Origin: Raoultibacter phocaeensis
GTDB taxonomy: Bacteria; Actinomycetota; Coriobacteriia; Coriobacteriales; Eggerthellaceae
Length of the DNA: 64,000 nt
Assembly (NCBI RefSeq): GCF_901411515.1
Contig: NZ_CABDUX010000001.1
Span: 1,612,001-1,676,000, forward strand
Direction: 5' to 3'
Numbering within the stretch: the stretch's first letter is position 1; every line of letters starts with the position of its first letter. Shown here piece by piece: positions 52,073-61,892 of this stretch. A model generated the notes under the pieces. The model had not been told where the DNA came from, made no database searches, and worked only from the letters and a program-made list of their open reading frames with translations. A program made the position numbers and the translations under genes.

Positions 52073-53578
52073 ATGGGAGAGCTTTTCAACCGTTCGGCCG
52101 ATCGGCAGCGTTTGCGCGAAAGCTTCATGCGCGCGGTTCGCGGTCGTTTTATGATCGGGTTTTCATTTTGCTTTTACTGGATTTGGACTATTTTGTGTTG
52201 TACGGGGCCTGACGTTGATGTGGGCGTATTGGGCATTGTGGGCCTCCCGATTGTCCCTGCATGGTTTCTTCCGCTTATATGCATGGCTCTGGCGAGTGCA
52301 GTGATAGCCGTGCATTTCAAGATGACGCGGATGGTTATCGATAATCCCGTATGGCTGGTTGTTTTGACGGCTGTTATGGTGATGGCTGCGTTGCTTCATA
52401 TCGCATGGGTCATCGAGGCAGACGGAACGAATTTTGTAAGCTGTACGTTGTACCTCCTTTCGAGTTTTTTGGTGGGGGTGAGCACGGCGCTGTTCCGAGT
52501 CGAGATAGACCGTGTTTTCGGCTGGGTCGGAACGCAGCAGACGCTTTATCAGGGAATCATCGGTACCTTACTCGGTGCAACGCTTCTGTTGCTCCTGTCG
52601 TTTGCTTCGGAATGGTTCGTGTACGCTATGCAGCTTGTTGCGGCACCCTGTGCAGTATTGTTCCTCTGGCGAGTGATCGGGGGGCTTCCGAAGCGGCGGC
52701 TGTACCATGCTGGCTGCGATGTAAAGCTGCATTTCCCGCTGAAATTCGTAGCGACATCGTTTGTGCAAGGAGCCGCCCTCGGAGCCATGTATTTTGCCTC
52801 GTTTGCGGCAGGATCCGATGCTATTAGCGCGCTTGGATCGTTTATTGGGAGGGTGATCGCGGTACTCGTTCTGTTTGTCAGTATTGTTTTTGTGCGGCTT
52901 GACTTTAACAGGCTGATATACAAAGGCGCTTTCCCCCTGGTTGCGTATGGGTTCTTTGCCATTGCATCGTTTCCCTTGATGCCGATGTTCGGGGGCATCG
53001 TTTTGATCGTAGGGTTCTGTTTGCTCGATTTAGTATTGTGGAGTCTGGGAGCTTGTCTTATGAAGAACATGGGCCTGCCGGCACCATGGATCGCCAGCTG
53101 CCCTGGCGCGGCTCTTTTCTTCGGGGTTTTGTTGGGAAGCGTGTGCATGCATGCGCTGGGGTCGCTGCGTGTCGACCTTCCGATTGCATTCGATGCGTCG
53201 GGCTATTTCGTGGCCTGCGCACTTTTGGCTACCGCTCTCTTTTTGTCGAGCAGCTCGAACATGAAATACGGATGGGGAACGATTCGGCCCGGCGATGGGG
53301 GATTATCCGAGCACGGGTTCGAATCGACCGTCCGGTTTCTTGCGGCCGAGCATGAGCTTACCAACCGAGAGACCGAAGTGTGTCAGCTGCTCGCCCTCGG
53401 CAAAACCCGTCGTTTCATCTGCGACGATCTGACGGTTTCTCGGGATACGGTGAAAACCCATGTGCGATCGATCTACCGGAAGCTCTCGGTCCATTCGCAA
53501 CAAGAGCTTATCGACCTTGTAGGCCGAGAGCGGGAGAAGCTAATCCCCGACCAACCCGAAGATGACTCCTTCGTATAG
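52073..53578 (+). CDS. Membrane-bound LuxR-type regulator
   Basis: 501 aa. About twelve membrane segments (residues ~25-395), then the HTH (HELTNRETEVCQLLALGKTRRFICDDLTVSRDTVKTHVRSIYRKLSVHSQQELI). GGGAGGG lies 6 nt before the ATG. It is closest in layout to the regulator at 1416. The divergent flavoprotein at 51830 is the expected target. Confidence 0.87.
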   Translation: MGELFNRSADRQRLRESFMRAVRGRFMIGFSFCFYWIWTILCCTGPDVDVGVLGIVGLPIVPAWFLPLICMALASAVIAVHFKMTRMVIDNPVWLVVLTAVMVMAALLHIAWVIEADGTNFVSCTLYLLSSFLVGVSTALFRVEIDRVFGWVGTQQTLYQGIIGTLLGATLLLLLSFASEWFVYAMQLVAAPCAVLFLWRVIGGLPKRRLYHAGCDVKLHFPLKFVATSFVQGAALGAMYFASFAAGSDAISALGSFIGRVIAVLVLFVSIVFVRLDFNRLIYKGAFPLVAYGFFAIASFPLMPMFGGIVLIVGFCLLDLVLWSLGACLMKNMGLPAPWIASCPGAALFFGVLLGSVCMHALGSLRVDLPIAFDASGYFVACALLATALFLSSSSNMKYGWGTIRPGDGGLSEHGFESTVRFLAAEHELTNRETEVCQLLALGKTRRFICDDLTVSRDTVKTHVRSIYRKLSVHSQQELIDLVGREREKLIPDQPEDDSFV

Positions 53579-53596
53579 AAAAGCCATTCGGGTGCA

Positions 53597-53647
53597 TGAG
53601 ACGTCGCCCACCTGCCGCTACCGTGGAACTTGTGAGCGAAATCGCCG
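53597..53647 (+). repeat. 51-bp exact dispersed repeat, copy 2
   Basis: Identical to 48398-48448. It lies between the LuxR regulator and enolase; no gene is seen in 53579-53758. Confidence 0.9.
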
Positions 53648-53746
53648 CTCATGAGCTCGTTTCCGCACGAATTTAGTATCATGGCATCGTTTGATCGCCG
53701 CGGTCGTGCATGCAGTCGTGCGCTACCGCGTAACCATCCATCATGA

Positions 53747-55051
<1,305 letters not shown>

Positions 55052-55076
55052 TCGTCTTTATTTCGTATGCGAACTG

Positions 55077-55105
55077 CGGCCCTGCTTTCAGCGGGGCCGT
55101 TTTTT
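55077..55105 (+). terminator. Terminator of eno
   Basis: CGGCCCTGCT pairs with AGCGGGGCCG (one mismatch), followed by a run of six T. Its 3' arm belongs to the direct repeat that recurs at 56689. Confidence 0.85.
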
Positions 55106-55148
55106 GTGCGCGGCTCTCCGGCTGCAAATGCGCTCCAATGGATGCCAA
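55089..55148 (+). repeat. About 60-bp direct repeat, left copy
   Basis: Nearly identical to 56689-56749 (shared core GCGCGGCTCTCCGGCTGCAA, then ATGGATGCCAA). The two copies bracket the frameshifted ATPase gene. Confidence 0.8.
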
Positions 55149-55156
55149 ATTGTAAT

Positions 55157-55186
55157 TTGCTAAATCGTAACTTAATAAACTATACT
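55157..55186 (+). promoter_or_regulatory. Promoter of the ATPase gene
   Basis: TTGCTA (55157-55162) and TATACT (55181-55186) with 18 bp between, 31 nt before the ATG. The local sequence is AT-rich compared with its surroundings. Confidence 0.55.
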
Positions 55187-55217
55187 TTTGTCAAACAGCT
55201 TTAAGAAAGTAGGACGT

Positions 55218-56623
55218 ATGCCTTTTGTCGGAAGAGAACGCGAGCTTCGGACGCTTGAGCAGCTGTATGAGGCTGGCACGTTCCAGATGCCCGTCATCTA
55301 CGGGCGCAGGCGAGTAGGGAAGACGAGTCTCATCAACAAGTTTATCGAAGACAAGCCCGCCGTCGTGTTCACTGCGCGGGAATCGAGTGCTAGAGAAAAC
55401 CTTGTTGCGTTGAGCCAAGCCATCACCGGGCTGTCGCAGGACGATAGCTTGGCGGCACTCGATGCTCCGGCTCCGGTGTTCGAGTCGTTCGATGCCGCAT
55501 TCGAGCAGGTATTCCGCGTCGCGCGCACGCGCCGCGTCGTCTTCGTAATCGATGAGTACCCCTACTTGGGCAGAGTTATCGTCCGGTTTCGTCGTTGCTC
55601 CAAGCGAAAATCGATGGCGAAAAGGGCGAAAGCGGACTCTGCCTCGTTCTCTGCGGATCGTCCATGAGCTTCATGGAGCATCAGGTGCTGGGCTATCAGA
55701 GCCCCCTCTACGGCAGGAGGACGGCCCAGATCAAGGTCGAGCCGTTCGACTTTTTCGATTCAGTGAAGCTGCTCAAGGGCTTTTCCGCGGAGTATGCGGT
55801 GGCGTGGTACGGCATGGTGGGCGGCGTTCCGCTGTACTTGGAGCAGTGCGATGTGTCGGCGACGCTTCGGGAAAACATGGCTGAAAACCTGCTGCGGGTC
55901 GATTCGTTTCTGTATGGGGAACCTGATTCGTACTTGCAACAGGAGCTACGCGATCCGGCGATGTACAATGCCATAACCCGTGCAGTGGCAACCGGCATAG
56001 GCAGACCTTCCGAAATCGCCGATGCAGCGGGCATTGAGGCGGCGGCGGTTGCGGGCTACTTGAAAGGTCTGATGGAGTTGGGCATAGTTCGCAAAGATCA
56101 GCCCGTCGTAGATGCGAATCGCAAAAAGGTGCGCTACCGCATAGCCGACAACCTCTTCCGCTTCTGGTACCGCTTCGTGCCGCAGTATGCAACGCCTTTG
56201 CAAGCGGGGCGGCACGTGGAGATCGCGCGCCTCATAGGGGAGCGTCACCTGTCCACGTATCTGGGCCCGACGTTCGAGGATGTGTGCCGGCAGTGGCTCC
56301 TTCGAGAGATGGGGGGCTCCCGCGTGCCGCTCATCTTGGACATCGGCCGCTGGTGGGGCACCGACTCTGTTCGTCGCGAGCAGGCCGAAATCGATATCGT
56401 CGCTCTCGGCGACGAGGGGGAGGTTCTGTTCGCCGAGTGCAAATGGCGCGAAAAGCCGACGGATGCGGATGTGCTCGAAACGTTGGAGCATCGCAGCCAG
56501 CTGATCCCTGCGGACAAGCGCCTGCTGTTCGTGTTCTCGAAATCAGGTTTCACCGAAGCGTGCCGCGCCCGAGCAGACGCGATCGGTGCGACGTTGGTGA
56601 GTTTGGACGAGATGAGGCTGTAG
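55218..56623 (+). pseudogene. Archaeal-type ATPase (AAA / DUF234) interrupted by a frameshift
   Basis: The first frame gives MPFVGRERELRTLEQLY, the Walker A GRRRVGKTSLI and Walker B VVFVIDEYPYLGR; it then runs out of phase near 55575. The remainder continues in another frame from YRPVSSLLQAKID through the winged helix to the C-terminal nuclease-like DUF234 domain (EIDIVALGDEGEVLFAECKW). One missing base, consistent with AGAAGT becoming AGAGT at 55572-55576, explains the break. Both halves are otherwise undamaged, so the event is recent or a sequencing error. It lies between direct repeats, as an insertion would. Confidence 0.8.
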
Positions 56624-56688
56624 GCAGCGCTGTGAGGTGCGAATCTTGCTGCTGAAGGTCGCAGGCGCCACGTCTTCTTGGAGTTTCC

Positions 56689-56749
56689 CAGCGGCTCCGT
56701 TGCCTTGTGCGCGGCTCTCCGGCTGCAAATGCGCTACTATGGATGCCAA
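56689..56749 (+). repeat. About 60-bp direct repeat, right copy
   Basis: Partner of 55089-55148. It lies just upstream of the GNAT gene and probably represents the original spacer between eno and the GNAT gene. Confidence 0.8.
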
Positions 56750-56772
56750 CGGAAACTATAAGGGGGACGATC

Positions 56773-57309
56773 ATGCTAACAGCACGGAGCATTATAGAGG
56801 GGACCGACGACGAACTCGAGATGATGCGGTTGATGGAGACCGCGTTTCCGCCGAACGAACAGGCGACGCTCGAATTTCTCACCACCCAGGCGAAACGCGA
56901 TGAGGTGACGTTGCTCGCCTACCGCGACGAAGGGCGCTTCTGCGGGTTTGCTTTCATGATAGAAGGCACCGACCTGGTGTATGTGCTCTACCTCGCTGTC
57001 GATGAGACTCTGCGCTCTAAAGGGTACGGTGCTCGCATGCTTGCCGATATCGAGCTGCATTTTCCGGGCAAGACCATCACGCTCGACATCGAGCCTGTCG
57101 AAGAGGCGGCGCCGAACGTTGTCCAAAGGAAGAAGCGCCGCGAGTTCTATCTGCGCAACGGGTTCATCCCTACTGGTTGGATCAATTGCTGCGGGGACGA
57201 CCGGTTCGAGGTGTTTGCCAAGGGGCCGGATTTCGAGCCGAATCGCTTCCTTTCGCTGATCAACGAGCTGCCGGAAGGCCCCGACAAGACGCTTGCCCGC
57301 GCCGACTGA
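56773..57309 (+). CDS. GNAT-family acetyltransferase
   Basis: 178 aa. The acetyl-CoA-binding strand and loop are seen as VLYLAVDETLRSKGYGARML (residues ~73-92). The N-terminal half carries an EMMRLMETAFPPNEQ helix, and EFYLRNGF lies in the C-terminal part. Acceptor unknown. AGGGGGAC precedes the ATG at 56773. Confidence 0.85.
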   Translation: MLTARSIIEGTDDELEMMRLMETAFPPNEQATLEFLTTQAKRDEVTLLAYRDEGRFCGFAFMIEGTDLVYVLYLAVDETLRSKGYGARMLADIELHFPGKTITLDIEPVEEAAPNVVQRKKRREFYLRNGFIPTGWINCCGDDRFEVFAKGPDFEPNRFLSLINELPEGPDKTLARAD

Positions 57310-57570
57310 GCGTCGCGGTGCCCTTTGCCAAGCGCTTGGTTTCGGTTTGGCCATGGGCATGGCCGAGACGCACGGCGGCTTGGTTGTCGACGCCGATAAG
57401 ATTCCTGCGAATCCCTATCGGCTCGGCCTTCTGACTTCCTGCAAACACGGGCCTAATCTTATTCTTCTAGCGCTATAATGAGTGACGTGCATCGATTGAC
57501 GTGGACGTTGTCAGGCTGCCGAACACAGACGGGGCCTCAGTCGCGTTTGGAAAGAGGGGAGAACTTATAC
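57310..57570. other. Leader region of moeA with TATAAT box
   Basis: A consensus TATAAT lies at 57474-57479 without a clear -35; it would give an ~85-nt leader before moeA. A CCAAGCGCTTGG palindrome is at 57328-57339. I could not fit a molybdenum-cofactor riboswitch by eye. Confidence 0.4.
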
Positions 57571-58827
57571 ATGTCGGAGATGATCTCGCTCGAAGAAGCC
57601 CGTTCGCTCGTGCTTTCGCACGTCCAACCGCTTCCTACCGAAACCGTTCCTCTGCTCGATGTCGTCGGACGCGTCAGCGCCTACGATCTTGCGAGCGATA
57701 TCGACATATCGCCGTTTGCGCATTCCGCCATGGACGGGTATGCGCTCTTCGCCGCCGATATCGAGCAGGCGAACGAGGAAAACCCGGTAAACCTCAAAGT
57801 TATCGCTGAAGTTGCTGCGGGCGATTGGTACGACGGTCCGGTTGAGCACGGCGAATGCGTGCGCATCATGACGGGCGCGCCGATTCCTGAAGCGCTTGAT
57901 GCCGTGATGAAGTACGAGATCGTCGAACCTGTCAAAGGCGATGGCAAACCGGGCAGCGTCGTGGCGTTTTCGGCTCCCGCCAAGGTGGGTTCGAACATTC
58001 GCGAGGCCGGCGAAGAGGCGAAGGCCGGGGAGGTCATCGTCGAGGCAGGCGAGGTCATCAGCTGCGCTGGCATCGGGTTTCTTGCGGGATGCGGTATCGT
58101 CGAGGTCGAAACCTACCAGCGACCGCATGTGGCCATCATCTCCATCGGCTCCGAGCTCGTCGATCCTACCGACGTGCCCACCGGCGGCAAGATCCGCAAT
58201 TCGAACAGCTTCGCGCTCGCCGCAAGCGTTCAAGCGGCTGGTGGCGTGCCGAACATTCTGCCCATCGTCGAAGACAGCGAGGATGCCCTGGCCGATGCCG
58301 TGAAAGAGGCGATAGCCACCCATGATTTCGTCATTACGAGCGGCGGAGCGTCAAACGGCGACTTCGACTTCATCAAACCGGTTGTGGAGCGTTTAGGAGA
58401 GTTGCTCATGACGACGGTGAACATGCGACCAGGCAAGGCTCAGACGTTCGGCATCGTCGACGGCAAGCCGGTGTTCGGCCTGCCGGGCAACCCAGCGGCA
58501 GCCTATGTGGGCTTCGAAATGATCATCCGCCCCGCCTTGCGCAAAATGCAGGGCTACCGCTATTTCGAGCGCCCCCGCATCAAAGCGCATCTGTCGCGCG
58601 ACGTGAAGAAGAACGATCCTCGGCGCATCTTCTTGCGCTCGACGCTCTACAAAAACGAGGACGGCGAGTATATCGTTGCTCCTGCGAAGAACCAAAGCTC
58701 AGGGCTCTTCGGCGTCATCCAGCGCAGCAACTGCATGGCCATCATGCCGGAAGGCCTCGAATCCCGCACAGCGGGTTCGGTGGTCGAATGCGTGCTGCTC
58801 GACGTAGCCGAGGAACTGAGCCTGTAG
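57571..58827 (+). CDS. moeA: Molybdopterin molybdotransferase MoeA
   Basis: 418 aa. SAMDGYAL, the GGASNGDFDFIKP region, NMRPGKAQTFG and FGLPGNPAA are MoeA signatures. It inserts molybdate into adenylated molybdopterin, needed by the DMSO-reductase-family enzyme downstream. The ATG at 57571 has AGAGGGGAG upstream; an earlier in-frame ATG at 57478 overlaps the -10 box and is rejected. Confidence 0.93.
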   Translation: MSEMISLEEARSLVLSHVQPLPTETVPLLDVVGRVSAYDLASDIDISPFAHSAMDGYALFAADIEQANEENPVNLKVIAEVAAGDWYDGPVEHGECVRIMTGAPIPEALDAVMKYEIVEPVKGDGKPGSVVAFSAPAKVGSNIREAGEEAKAGEVIVEAGEVISCAGIGFLAGCGIVEVETYQRPHVAIISIGSELVDPTDVPTGGKIRNSNSFALAASVQAAGGVPNILPIVEDSEDALADAVKEAIATHDFVITSGGASNGDFDFIKPVVERLGELLMTTVNMRPGKAQTFGIVDGKPVFGLPGNPAAAYVGFEMIIRPALRKMQGYRYFERPRIKAHLSRDVKKNDPRRIFLRSTLYKNEDGEYIVAPAKNQSSGLFGVIQRSNCMAIMPEGLESRTAGSVVECVLLDVAEELSL

Positions 58828-58840
58828 ATGCCCTCCTAGT

Positions 58841-58882
58841 TGCGGCAGCCGACGGCTGGCTGCTACCCCGTCGGCCGCCGCA
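58841..58882 (+). repeat. 15-bp hairpin between moeA and the mogA-like gene
   Basis: TGCGGCAGCCGACGG (58841-58855) pairs with 58868-58882 with one mismatch and no T-run. Perhaps an attenuator or mRNA stabiliser. Confidence 0.6.
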
Positions 58883-58919
58883 GCGTATGTGCCATCGAAA
58901 CGATTGAGAGGTTTTCACC

Positions 58920-59402
58920 ATGTCTGACAAGCCGGTTCGGTTCGCCATCGTCACCTGTTCCGATACTCGCAGCATCGCCGAGGATACGGCAGGCGCCGCC
59001 CTTGCGTGCCGTATAGCCGAAGCGGGGTGGGAGTGCGCAAGCCACGTGGTCGTCAAAGACGAGCGGGCCGACATCTCCGCCGCCATCGTCGAAGCGGCTG
59101 ACGAGCTTGGGGTAGACGTGGTGCTCACCTGCGGCGGCAGCGGTCTTTCGCTGCGCGATGTGACGCCTGAGGCAACCCGCGACGTGTGTGATCGCGACGT
59201 ACCCGGCATCGCCGAAGCCATGCGCGCTCACAGCCTTGCCATCACCCCCCACGCCATGCTTTCGCGTGCGCTGTGCATGCAGCGGGGCCGCGTGCTCGTG
59301 ATCAACCTGCCCGGCAGCAAGAAGGCGGCGATTGAAAACTGGGAAGGCGTGTACCCGGCACTCGGTCATGCCGTATCCATGATGGCGGGCGAGGGCCACT
59401 GA
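58920..59402 (+). CDS. mogA: Molybdopterin adenylyltransferase (MogA/MoaB family)
   Basis: 160 aa. TCGGSGLSLRDVTPEAT is the molybdopterin-binding signature, and LVINLPGSKKA is the second conserved loop. It adenylylates molybdopterin before MoeA acts. It is 92 nt after moeA, probably the same transcript. MogA versus MoaB cannot be separated by eye. Confidence 0.88.
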   Translation: MSDKPVRFAIVTCSDTRSIAEDTAGAALACRIAEAGWECASHVVVKDERADISAAIVEAADELGVDVVLTCGGSGLSLRDVTPEATRDVCDRDVPGIAEAMRAHSLAITPHAMLSRALCMQRGRVLVINLPGSKKAAIENWEGVYPALGHAVSMMAGEGH

Positions 59403-59580
59403 GGTTTTCCTGCGGTACGGCGATCACTCGCTTGCCGCACACTGTTTCAAGGCACGGATTGAAGGTTCGTGTTCGCTTGATAATGGCCGCACGCCATAGG
59501 ATGGCGATCCGAAAGGCGGTAGCTCGCTCACCTGCTCGCGCGGATCGCAAACGATGCGCGTCCGAAACGCGCGCTCGATC
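59403..59580. other. Spacer between convergent mogA-like and dmsC genes
   Basis: No gene, clear terminator or promoter seen. Confidence 0.5.
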
Positions 59581-60438
59581 TTAAAACCCGACCGTCATGT
59601 GGAGGAAGTAGAAGTCTACGCGTGTTACGAATACGGCGGCGAATACGAGCAGGCAGGCGAAAAGGCGAAGGATGCAGACGTTGCGGTGTCGGGTGTCTAC
59701 TTTGAGCGATGCTGCGGCACAGAAGATACCCACGAGCCCAAGGATGATATGGGCCCAGATCATCGCAAGGTAGTCAGGCGCGAGCTCGGAGGCCGAAATC
59801 TCGTTGTTCGCAATGCCGGCAAGCGTCGTCTCGTGCATGAACAACGCGATCGATCCCACTGCAAGCGCTATGATAGCTACGATAACCAGCGTTGTATTGA
59901 ATGCGCGGGAGTCGAAGTTCGCGCACGCGAGGGAAAACAGTGCGAGCACGGGGCCCGCAAACAGTGCTGAGAACACGAGGTTTATGGGTGTGTATACGGT
60001 ATTCCAGGTGGGAACCGTGTTGACCGAATAAGCGAGCGAAGTCAGCACAATGAAGAGAATGCCTGATGCACATGCGGCGGCAATCCAGATGCGTGCAAGA
60101 GCCTTCGGGAAATGCTCTTTGAACGCCATCATCCAATACGACCCCGCGATAAGTAGAAACGCCACGGCGGAAAGAACTTCGTTCGACAGGGGCGATCTGC
60201 CGATGCCCGAAAACACATGGAGCGCATTTGCGGGTGTGCCCAAATGAGTTGCCGAAGCGATGAAACCGATGAGTACAACCGCGATGGGTACGGCCAAATA
60301 CCGGTTCACCTTGGTTTCGTCGGACGCTTCGATTCCCGGTTTGAACAACGTGAGCGCCATGCACATAAACGCGATCACACCGCCCGGTGCAAGGGTCGTG
60401 AACATCGCAAGTGATAATTCGTCAAATCCGCTCGTCAT
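59581..60438 (-). CDS. DmsC-type membrane anchor subunit
   Basis: 285 aa with eight hydrophobic segments and little else. The start MTSGFDELSLAMFTTLAPGGVIAFM and the SATHLGTPANALHVFSGIGRSPLSNEV segment fit DmsC, which anchors the reductase and oxidises menaquinol. The ATG lies 14 nt after the upstream ferredoxin gene. It is the last gene of the operon dmsA-B-B-C. Confidence 0.85.
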   Translation of the reverse strand: MTSGFDELSLAMFTTLAPGGVIAFMCMALTLFKPGIEASDETKVNRYLAVPIAVVLIGFIASATHLGTPANALHVFSGIGRSPLSNEVLSAVAFLLIAGSYWMMAFKEHFPKALARIWIAAACASGILFIVLTSLAYSVNTVPTWNTVYTPINLVFSALFAGPVLALFSLACANFDSRAFNTTLVIVAIIALAVGSIALFMHETTLAGIANNEISASELAPDYLAMIWAHIILGLVGIFCAAASLKVDTRHRNVCILRLFACLLVFAAVFVTRVDFYFLHMTVGF

Positions 60439-60452
60439 ACGTTTTCCGTATC

Positions 60453-61076
60453 CTATTCGATCTCGGAATAGTTGGCTATGTGCCCGCCTCCGTGTTCTGC
60501 TGCGTATGCCGCCGCATCGGAAACATCGATGAAAAGGTTCGGGCGTGTGTATTCGGGTGCAGCCAAAGGAAGAATGCTCGAAGAGCAGTTGGGATGCGCG
60601 CCTCGAAGCTCGCTTGTTTCCGCAAAGTCGAGCGCACGGAGCGGGCAGGCTTCGACACAGATGGGCTTTTTCCCCTCGGTGAGGCGATCCCGGCAGCCGT
60701 CGCATTTGCTACTCTTCTTCGATACCTGATCGATGACCGGTGCGTGGTACGGACACGCCATCGTGCAGTATCCGCAGCCGATGCATTTGGTCTCGTCGGG
60801 CCATACGAGGCCGAGTTCGTCTTTGTGCATGGCCCCGGTAGGGCATACGTGCGTGCAGGCGGGATCGGAGCAATGGTTGCACGCGAGCGAGATATGGTAA
60901 GCGAAGCAGTTTTGGGTAACCGAGCCGTCGGATGCGGTTTCCCAGGTTCCGCCCTCGTAGTCGATGACGCGCCGGTAGGTGCGGCTCGCATCGAGACCTT
61001 TGTAATCTTTGCAGGCCAGCTCGCATGTTTTGCAGCCAGTGCATCGCGTGTTGTCGAAGAAGAAGCCGTATTGCAT
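60453..61076 (-). CDS. DmsB-like four-cluster ferredoxin subunit (second copy)
   Basis: 207 aa. Four [4Fe-4S] motifs are complete: CTGCKTCELAC (12-22), CNHCSDPACTHVCP, CIGCGYCTMACP (98-108) and CDGCRD ... CVEACP. It transfers electrons between the catalytic subunit and the membrane anchor. The ATG at 61076 gives the family N-terminus MQYGFFFD; the ribosome site is weak. It is separated from the first dmsB-like gene by a 165-nt spacer with a hairpin. Confidence 0.88.
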   Translation of the reverse strand: MQYGFFFDNTRCTGCKTCELACKDYKGLDASRTYRRVIDYEGGTWETASDGSVTQNCFAYHISLACNHCSDPACTHVCPTGAMHKDELGLVWPDETKCIGCGYCTMACPYHAPVIDQVSKKSSKCDGCRDRLTEGKKPICVEACPLRALDFAETSELRGAHPNCSSSILPLAAPEYTRPNLFIDVSDAAAYAAEHGGGHIANYSEIE

Positions 61077-61193
61077 CTTAGGTGCGCACTCCGATTCGAA
61101 GGGTTCCTTCCGTCGATTATACGTGCTTTCCCTGTCGACCCATCCGAGGGGCATGCATATTCGGGCAGACGGGCTTCGGCGGGTCTTCGTAAA

Positions 61194-61228
61194 GAACAGC
61201 GCCGACCGAAATCGATGCGGCGCTGTTC
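61194..61228 (-). terminator. Intercistronic stem-loop between the two dmsB-like genes
   Basis: GAACAGCGCCG (61194-61204) pairs perfectly with 61218-61228; on the minus strand TTTAC follows. Could be a partial terminator that sets the ratio of upstream to downstream subunits. Confidence 0.55.
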
Positions 61229-61241
61229 TGAGTCGGTGCTG

Positions 61242-61880
61242 TTACGCGGCGGGAATGCCGGTAACTTCCTTCTCGTTCGTGATAGCGCCCGTGCTGTCGC
61301 CCGGTTCTTTGGCGGCATCGCAGGCCTTGATCACGATATTGGGCTGCGTTTCATCGGGTGTGGGCATGGGTGCGATCGCGGCGGTGTCGCCGTACTTCGC
61401 ACGCAGATCCTCGATCTCGCCGAATTCGAGCGCGCGCAACGGGCATGCTTCGACGCAGATGGGGTTCTGCCCGTTCGTCACGCGGTCATAGCAGAGGTCG
61501 CATTTGACGGCGTAGCCCTTCTCGGCATCGAGAATGGGTACGTTGTAGGGGCAGGCTTCCACGCATGCGCCTGCTGCAGTGCATTTGTCTTCGTGAATGC
61601 GCACGATTCCGGTTTTCTGATCCTTGTCGATCGCGCCCGAGGGGCACGCGCCCATGCACGCAGGCATGTCGCAGTGATTGCAGGCGAGCGAAACGTGGTA
61701 CGCGTAGGCGTCAGTCGTGTACGAACCGTCGTCTGCGGCCGTCCACGTTCCGCCTTCGTAGTCGTACACGTTGCGAAACGCGACTGTTTGCGAGAGGTCC
61801 TTGTAATCTTTGCATGCCATCTCGCAGGTTTTGCATCCGGTGCAGCGCGAGCTGTCGAAGTAGAATCCGTACTGAGTCAT
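61242..61880 (-). CDS. DmsB-like ferredoxin subunit (first copy) with a substituted cluster ligand
   Basis: 212 aa. Motifs CTGCKTCEMAC (13-23), CNHCDMPACMGACP, and CDLCYD ... CVEACP are complete. In the third motif (C100-TA-A103-GA-C106-VEA-C110) the second cysteine is Ala, read from codon GCA. A [3Fe-4S] cluster is expected, as with the natural Trp in NarH. The start lies 12 nt after the dmsA stop and its AAGGGGG overlaps that stop. Confidence 0.9.
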   Translation of the reverse strand: MTQYGFYFDSSRCTGCKTCEMACKDYKDLSQTVAFRNVYDYEGGTWTAADDGSYTTDAYAYHVSLACNHCDMPACMGACPSGAIDKDQKTGIVRIHEDKCTAAGACVEACPYNVPILDAEKGYAVKCDLCYDRVTNGQNPICVEACPLRALEFGEIEDLRAKYGDTAAIAPMPTPDETQPNIVIKACDAAKEPGDSTGAITNEKEVTGIPAA

Positions 61881-61892
61881 CGTGATACCCCC

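Noticed and set aside
57480-57570. Possible molybdenum-cofactor riboswitch before moeA
   Set aside because: The leader is short and I could not draw the known multi-helix structure; a covariance-model search would be needed.
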